From a virus: 44,574 nucleotides of DNA. The DNA lies in the IMG/VR virus record IMGVR_UViG_3300020477_000765, positions 1 to 44,574 of that record. The stretch is one strand, 5' to 3'. The position numbers and the translations under genes are program-made. Under the pieces are notes generated by a model. The model saw only the letters and a program-made list of their open reading frames with translations. It searched no databases and had not been told where the DNA came from. The first letter of the stretch is position 1. Each line of letters begins with the position of its first letter. This document shows positions 40,317 to 44,574 of this stretch, one piece after another.

Positions 40317-40956
40317 TATCTTGCTCATTATCTTGTAATATCAATGCTCTTATTTTTTCATTAGAATAACAATCTACAACTAAATGTAATCTATCCATAT
40401 CTGCTTTATTATGTACAGCGTGTGGTCTAGTTACATCCGTATAGTAATATTTACCTTGTTCTAAATTCCAACAATATTGTTTTTTATCTCTCCACATATA
40501 AAAATATATATTGTCATTTGTTCTTATCGGTATATGTATTCTAACAATTTCACCATCTTCAAATCCTATTGACTTATCAACCTTATCAGTATGTTTTGAA
40601 ATACTTGTTCCTGCTTTTAATCTCATAACTCTTACTCTTTCAAATTTAGCAGGTATATGTGATAGTATTTCTATCAAAGGAACTAAATTTGATACTTGCG
40701 TTAAATGTGTATCCCTTAATTCTGCTGGTGCAATATCACTTTTTAATACTCCAGGTTTTAAAATATCTGCAGGATTATCACTATAACCTCTTAATGAAAT
40801 AGCATCCCATTGTCCTTTTTTATTATACTTTGTTTTGACAACAGAAAAATTATGTCCTTGCATATCTAAAAAATCACAAGCCTCTTTAAGGTCAGGCCTT
40901 TTATATTGAGGTAAATCTAATTCTTTAAGTATTGGTCGTTTCAGTTTTTTTATCAT
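40294..40956 (-). CDS. 2OG-Fe(II) oxygenase, Asp/Asn beta-hydroxylase type
   Basis: 220 aa. SKHTD (120-124) gives H122 and D124, and RPHAVHN gives H179, a complete iron triad; R189 (DRLHLVVD) is placed to bind 2-oxoglutarate. RIHIPIRTN before the triad histidine is family-typical. These enzymes hydroxylate a side chain or other substrate using O2 and 2-oxoglutarate. Overlaps deformylase by 32 bp and the GNAT by 23 bp. Substrate not evident. Confidence 0.85.
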   Translation of the reverse strand: MIKKLKRPILKELDLPQYKRPDLKEACDFLDMQGHNFSVVKTKYNKKGQWDAISLRGYSDNPADILKPGVLKSDIAPAELRDTHLTQVSNLVPLIEILSHIPAKFERVRVMRLKAGTSISKHTDKVDKSIGFEDGEIVRIHIPIRTNDNIYFYMWRDKKQYCWNLEQGKYYYTDVTRPHAVHNKADMDRLHLVVDCYSNEKIRALILQDNEQDNEIGDTK

Positions 40957-41542
40957 CTTTTATATCCCCCTTTACTCTAGCAGCTAATCTCTTTATATAC
41001 TTATCTCTTTTTTTCATAGCCATATCATATTTCATCTTACTTACTTTTTCTGTAAATACTATTCCATCCATATGGTCTAATTCGTGTTGGAAACATCTAG
41101 CCATAATGCCATCCATTTGATATTCTTTTCTATTTAAATTCTCATCTAAAAATTCTACTTCTACTCTTTGAGGTCTTTCTATATCTAAAAATAGAAAAGG
41201 AAAAGATAAACACCCTTCTTTAAATCTAACCGTTTCTTTACTTGATTTAATAATTTTAGGATTAAAACAAGCATAAACTTTGCCGTTTTCTATTTGAGGT
41301 TGACCTCCCATTATAAACATACGATAAGGTTTACCAACTTGATTTGCTGATAGTCCTATCCCACCATACCTGTGCATAGTAGCAAACATATTTCTTACAA
41401 ATTGTTGGGTTGATATACTTTCTTGTTTCAAAAAAATATCTTTATCAAAAGGTACTATACTTGATAATACTCTCGGATCTGTTGGTGGTAACAATTCGTA
41501 AATTGTATCCTTTTTCATTTTCTCATCTGTTATAACTGCCAT
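40925..41542 (-). CDS. def: Peptide deformylase
   Basis: 205 aa. All three catalytic blocks are present: GIGLSANQVG, EGCLSFP (metal Cys) and HELDHMDG (metal His pair and Glu). It removes the formyl group from new proteins. The C-terminal 35 residues are a basic tail rich in K and R. It starts one base into the gp46 stop. Phage deformylases are known in marine T4-like phages and may speed phage protein maturation; with bS21 this makes two translation genes here. Confidence 0.95.
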   Translation of the reverse strand: MAVITDEKMKKDTIYELLPPTDPRVLSSIVPFDKDIFLKQESISTQQFVRNMFATMHRYGGIGLSANQVGKPYRMFIMGGQPQIENGKVYACFNPKIIKSSKETVRFKEGCLSFPFLFLDIERPQRVEVEFLDENLNRKEYQMDGIMARCFQHELDHMDGIVFTEKVSKMKYDMAMKKRDKYIKRLAARVKGDIKDDKKTETTNT

Positions 41543-43251
41543 TATGCTAACCTCGTAAAGTTTTGGTGTTTCTCAAACTTTATAATATTCGTAAATTTAT
41601 CAAACATTATATCTCCTTTATGGGATATAATAAACACATTTTCTTTTTGTAATGACTTTAATATTTTAAAAAAGTCATCTGTTCCTTGACCATCTAAACT
41701 TGAATCAAATATCTCATCTAAAATTAATATATTTGTATTCACACTATTTTTCAATTTAGCAATATTTCGCCAAGTAAATAATAATGCTAAATCTATTCTC
41801 ATCTTTTCACCTTCACTAAAATTATTATAATTAAAGGTATCTCTATTTCTACTTTTTATAGTTTCTTCAAATTCTTCATTAAGATGGAAATTAACAAAGA
41901 AATCCATTTGTTGTAAATGCTCATTTATTAACTGATTCATTATAGGTAAATATTTCTTAATTATATTTGCCTTAACTCCTGTATCATTTAATATCTCTCT
42001 TGCTATATCTATATATTTCTTATCATTAACAACCCTATCTTTTTCAGATTCTATTTCTGTTAATTGTACTTTAATAACAGATAGTTCCATTTGTATTGAT
42101 TCTGTATTGGTTGTATCATAAGTTAATTTATTAATCTCTTCCTGTATTCTTGTTGAGTGTCTATTTAATTCTGTAATAGAAGTGTCTATTTTTGCAATCT
42201 CAATTCCTAACTCTCCTATATGTTCATTTATTTTAGCATACTCATTAACTTTGGTTTCTGTTTTAATAATTTCATTTAATAATTCTTTTAGTCCTGTTTC
42301 TAACTTTATAATTCTTGCCTTTTCTTCAGCAAGTTTTTCAGTTCTTAATTCTACACCTATGTCCTGTGTACAAGTAGGACATTTACTATTATTTTCAAAA
42401 AATTCTAAATTCTTTTTGTGATTTAATAAGTTTGTTTCTATCTTAGCTTCTAATTTAGCTAGTGTATTAACATCTTCTTTAGCCTTATCTTCATCTACTA
42501 ATTCAATTTTATTTTGTACTATCTTTTCATTTAATATAGTTAATTTATCATTATAAAGTTTTTTATCTTGTTCGTCCTGTTTAATCTTATCTTTTCTTTC
42601 TGTTATATCAGACTCATCTCTATTCTGTAATTGTATAAAATGATTATTTTGTAATTCAAATTTTTCTTTCATTAAATCATAACGGTGGCTTACATCGGTT
42701 ACGGCCTTACTTAATTCTGCTTGTTTTTGTCTTAACAAAATATCCATATGAGTAAAAACTCTTATATCTAATATTTCTTCTACTACCTCTCTCCTATGCC
42801 TTGCACGGAGGTGCATAAAAGGTTCATAGGAAGAGGACCCTAATATAACTACTTGAATAAAAGAACGGTAGTTTAGCTTCATTATATTTTGCTCTAGGGT
42901 TTTCTGATAGTCTATTGTTGAAGCGTCTTGGTTTAAAAGCTCGCCGTTGCAATAAATATCAAAAATATTCGGTTTAATTCCTCGTATAATTTTATATTCT
43001 TTATTACCAATTGAAAATTCACATTGTATTTCACAATCATTATTGTTAATAGAATTTACCAATTGTTCTTTTTTAATATTTCTAAATGGTCTATTGAATA
43101 GTACAAAGCATAAAGCATCCAATAGTGTTGATTTACCTGATCCATTTTTACCTATAATAAGTGTTGAAGCAGACTTATTCATATCCACCTCTATAAACTG
43201 ATTGCCAGTAGATAAAAAATTCCGCCATCTTAATTTCTTAAAATATATCAT
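41542..43251 (-). CDS. gp46: Recombination endonuclease subunit, T4 gp46-like (SbcC/Rad50)
   Basis: 569 aa. Walker A GKNGSGKS (34-41), coiled-coil arms, zinc-hook CPTC (291-294), ABC signature FSEGEK, and Walker B NILILDEIFDSS. It forms the ATPase/clamp part of the gp46/47 exonuclease that prepares DNA ends for UvsX. It overlaps the gp47 stop by 4 bp. Confidence 0.95.
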   Translation of the reverse strand: MIYFKKLRWRNFLSTGNQFIEVDMNKSASTLIIGKNGSGKSTLLDALCFVLFNRPFRNIKKEQLVNSINNNDCEIQCEFSIGNKEYKIIRGIKPNIFDIYCNGELLNQDASTIDYQKTLEQNIMKLNYRSFIQVVILGSSSYEPFMHLRARHRREVVEEILDIRVFTHMDILLRQKQAELSKAVTDVSHRYDLMKEKFELQNNHFIQLQNRDESDITERKDKIKQDEQDKKLYNDKLTILNEKIVQNKIELVDEDKAKEDVNTLAKLEAKIETNLLNHKKNLEFFENNSKCPTCTQDIGVELRTEKLAEEKARIIKLETGLKELLNEIIKTETKVNEYAKINEHIGELGIEIAKIDTSITELNRHSTRIQEEINKLTYDTTNTESIQMELSVIKVQLTEIESEKDRVVNDKKYIDIAREILNDTGVKANIIKKYLPIMNQLINEHLQQMDFFVNFHLNEEFEETIKSRNRDTFNYNNFSEGEKMRIDLALLFTWRNIAKLKNSVNTNILILDEIFDSSLDGQGTDDFFKILKSLQKENVFIISHKGDIMFDKFTNIIKFEKHQNFTRLA

Positions 43252-44315
43252 TGGTTATGGTCACTTGCCTCTATATAAAATGATTTTAAATATTCTTTTA
43301 ATTTTTGTTTATCAACATCTGTATCTAATTGGTCAACATAGTTATTTAAAAATGTTACCGTATCTTCACCCATTTCTAATATATCACTTTTAACGGATGC
43401 TTTAATATCTGAATAATCTTCCACTATAGTTAAATCGTGGACATTAATTTCATTATATAATCTTTCTACTAGTCTATTAAAAACATCTTCTTTTGTTTTT
43501 TCTAATACAATTAATTTAACAAAATGATTGTCAAATTTTGCAATATCATAATTTGTATAATCTGTTTCTTTGTCATTGTATATAAATTTTTTATGTATAG
43601 TATATGGATTTAATATTCTTTCTAATTCTCTGGTTTCTGTATCAAATATATGAAAACCTTTTGGGTCATTATAATCTGACCAAGTTTGTTCATATTGAGC
43701 ACCACAATAAATTATCTGACCATCATTTGAGTGTTTATGAAAATGTCCTGATATTACTTTTTCGAATCTTTTAAAATCTGCTTTCTCATTTCCATATTCA
43801 TTAATAATACCATTCTGCATTTCAACACCTTTAATTTCTAAATGCCCCATTAAAATAGGAACAGGTGCTGAATCTAATAGGTGCATTGTTTCTTCCCTAT
43901 TGTCATCACAAATCCAAGGAACAAATAACATATCTAAACCATCAAAGGTTACAATTTTAGGTCGTGTATAAATCCAAGGTTCATTTTTCCCATCAAAACT
44001 TGTATATAAATTTTCTACAGCATTTACTTCATTTGTGTTTTTAAAATAAGTATCGTGGTTCCCAATAATAATATGTGTATCAATCTTTTCTTTCCATAAC
44101 ACATCCCAAAAATGTTTTCTAAATGTGCTAGCAGTTTCAAAGTTAATAAACTTTCGTCTATCAACTACATCTCCTAAATGGACTAGTGTTTTGATATTGT
44201 GTTGTTTAATGTAAGGAAAAAAGATTTCATTGTAAAATCTTAATTGATAATCTCTAAAAGGTATGCTATCGTTCCTCACACCGAAGTGTGTATCATTTAA
44301 TATTGCGATTTTCAT
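43248..44315 (-). CDS. gp47: Recombination endonuclease subunit, T4 gp47-like (SbcD/Mre11)
   Basis: 355 aa. Metallophosphoesterase motifs: NDTHFG (D8, H10), HLGDVVDRR (D49), GNHD (85-88) and GHFHKHS. It is the nuclease partner of gp46. It begins one base after the upstream gene's stop and is followed by gp46 in T4 order. Confidence 0.95.
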   Translation of the reverse strand: MKIAILNDTHFGVRNDSIPFRDYQLRFYNEIFFPYIKQHNIKTLVHLGDVVDRRKFINFETASTFRKHFWDVLWKEKIDTHIIIGNHDTYFKNTNEVNAVENLYTSFDGKNEPWIYTRPKIVTFDGLDMLFVPWICDDNREETMHLLDSAPVPILMGHLEIKGVEMQNGIINEYGNEKADFKRFEKVISGHFHKHSNDGQIIYCGAQYEQTWSDYNDPKGFHIFDTETRELERILNPYTIHKKFIYNDKETDYTNYDIAKFDNHFVKLIVLEKTKEDVFNRLVERLYNEINVHDLTIVEDYSDIKASVKSDILEMGEDTVTFLNNYVDQLDTDVDKQKLKEYLKSFYIEASDHNQ

Positions 44316-44316
44316 T

Positions 44317-44574
44317 TTATAATAACTTACTCAATGCCGTTTCTGGTGCCGATTTTCTTCTTCTTCTTTTAACTCTAGGTTTTTCTTGTTCAGCTTTCTT
44401 ATTCGGTTCATCATCTACTGGCTTATTCTTTCTTAAAAATTCTACAAACTGATTCTTAAATTCTCTATCATCTCCAGGTTGTAAGGACATATCATCAAAA
44501 TTTGCGTCCTCAATCATTTTATATTTTACATTAATTTGTTTCTTCTCTTTTTGTATTCTTCTAACAAACGCATA
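44317..44574 (-). CDS. Partial gene, basic C-terminus, unknown
   Basis: An open frame runs from the right edge to 44317 (85 codons to the stop). An internal ATG exists at 44517, but the frame stays open upstream with phage-like codons (YAFVRRIQKEKK...), so the true start probably lies outside. The C-terminal part is charged with a KRRRRKSAPE block. No family is recognised. It is the operon's entry gene in this window, 1 bp before gp47. Confidence 0.55.
   Translation of the reverse strand, partial: YAFVRRIQKEKKQINVKYKMIEDANFDDMSLQPGDDREFKNQFVEFLRKNKPVDDEPNKKAEQEKPRVKRRRRKSAPETALSKLL

Noticed and set aside
1-44574. CRISPR array or insertion sequence
   Set aside because: No regularly spaced repeats, no transposase-like protein and no terminal inverted repeats were seen.

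Overview
The window reads as a piece of a T4-like (myovirus) phage genome of a marine, AT-rich host. By eye G+C is roughly 30 %. Nearly every gene lies on the minus strand in tight, overlapping runs. The T4 replication and recombination core is present in recognisable order: gp41 helicase, UvsX, gp43 polymerase, RegA, gp62, gp44, gp45, gp46 and gp47. Phage-borne bS21, Hsp20, peptide deformylase and a MoxR/CobS-like ATPase with its VWA partner fit marine T4-like phages of SAR11 (HTVC008M-type pelagimyophages) or OM43-type methylotrophs. The host is inferred; nothing in the window proves it.

Layout. (1) 1-6750: accessory and lysis-like region. The start of a lipoprotein (probable CsgG) and a CsgF-like curli secretion accessory protein are divergent from the only plus-strand gene, a membrane-bound CHASE2 adenylate cyclase. 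A tight minus-strand operon follows: DUF1353 protein, small holin-like membrane proteins, spanin-like pair, NAD-dependent formate dehydrogenase, two tiny membrane proteins and a type II glutamine synthetase. (2) 6760-20500: virion proteins and a set of large proteins, several starting with an MKTFKxxLxE-like sequence that resembles the T4 capsid-targeting peptide with its prohead protease site. Three of these look like nucleic-acid enzymes: a double nucleotidyltransferase, a PNK-like kinase and a ligase-like KxDG protein. (3) 20550-32800: replication module, with two DNA methyltransferases between uvsX and gene 43, and a ferredoxin plus peroxiredoxin between gene 43 and regA. (4) 32800-38180: small membrane/lipoprotein genes, hsp20, a structured intergenic region, rpsU, and the MoxR/VWA pair, with clear sigma70-type promoters and hairpin-plus-T-tract terminators. 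(5) 38229-44574: one overlapping operon of gp47, gp46, peptide deformylase, a 2OG-Fe(II) oxygenase-like protein, a GNAT, an SPPY methyltransferase and a DruA/Mom-like protein, a candidate DNA hypermodification set.

How it may work together (inference). Early host-type promoters (TTGACA-like / TATAAT or TAGCAT) precede the MoxR/VWA pair, the DUF3310 gene and the small lipoprotein gene. T4-type late boxes (TATAAATA or a close variant) precede csgF, the adenylate cyclase, hsp20 and virion-region genes. The accessory genes suggest a phage that takes over second-messenger signalling, C1 oxidation (NADH from formate), nitrogen assimilation, translation (bS21, deformylase), protein folding and redox balance, modifies its own DNA, and may package repair-type enzymes in its head.
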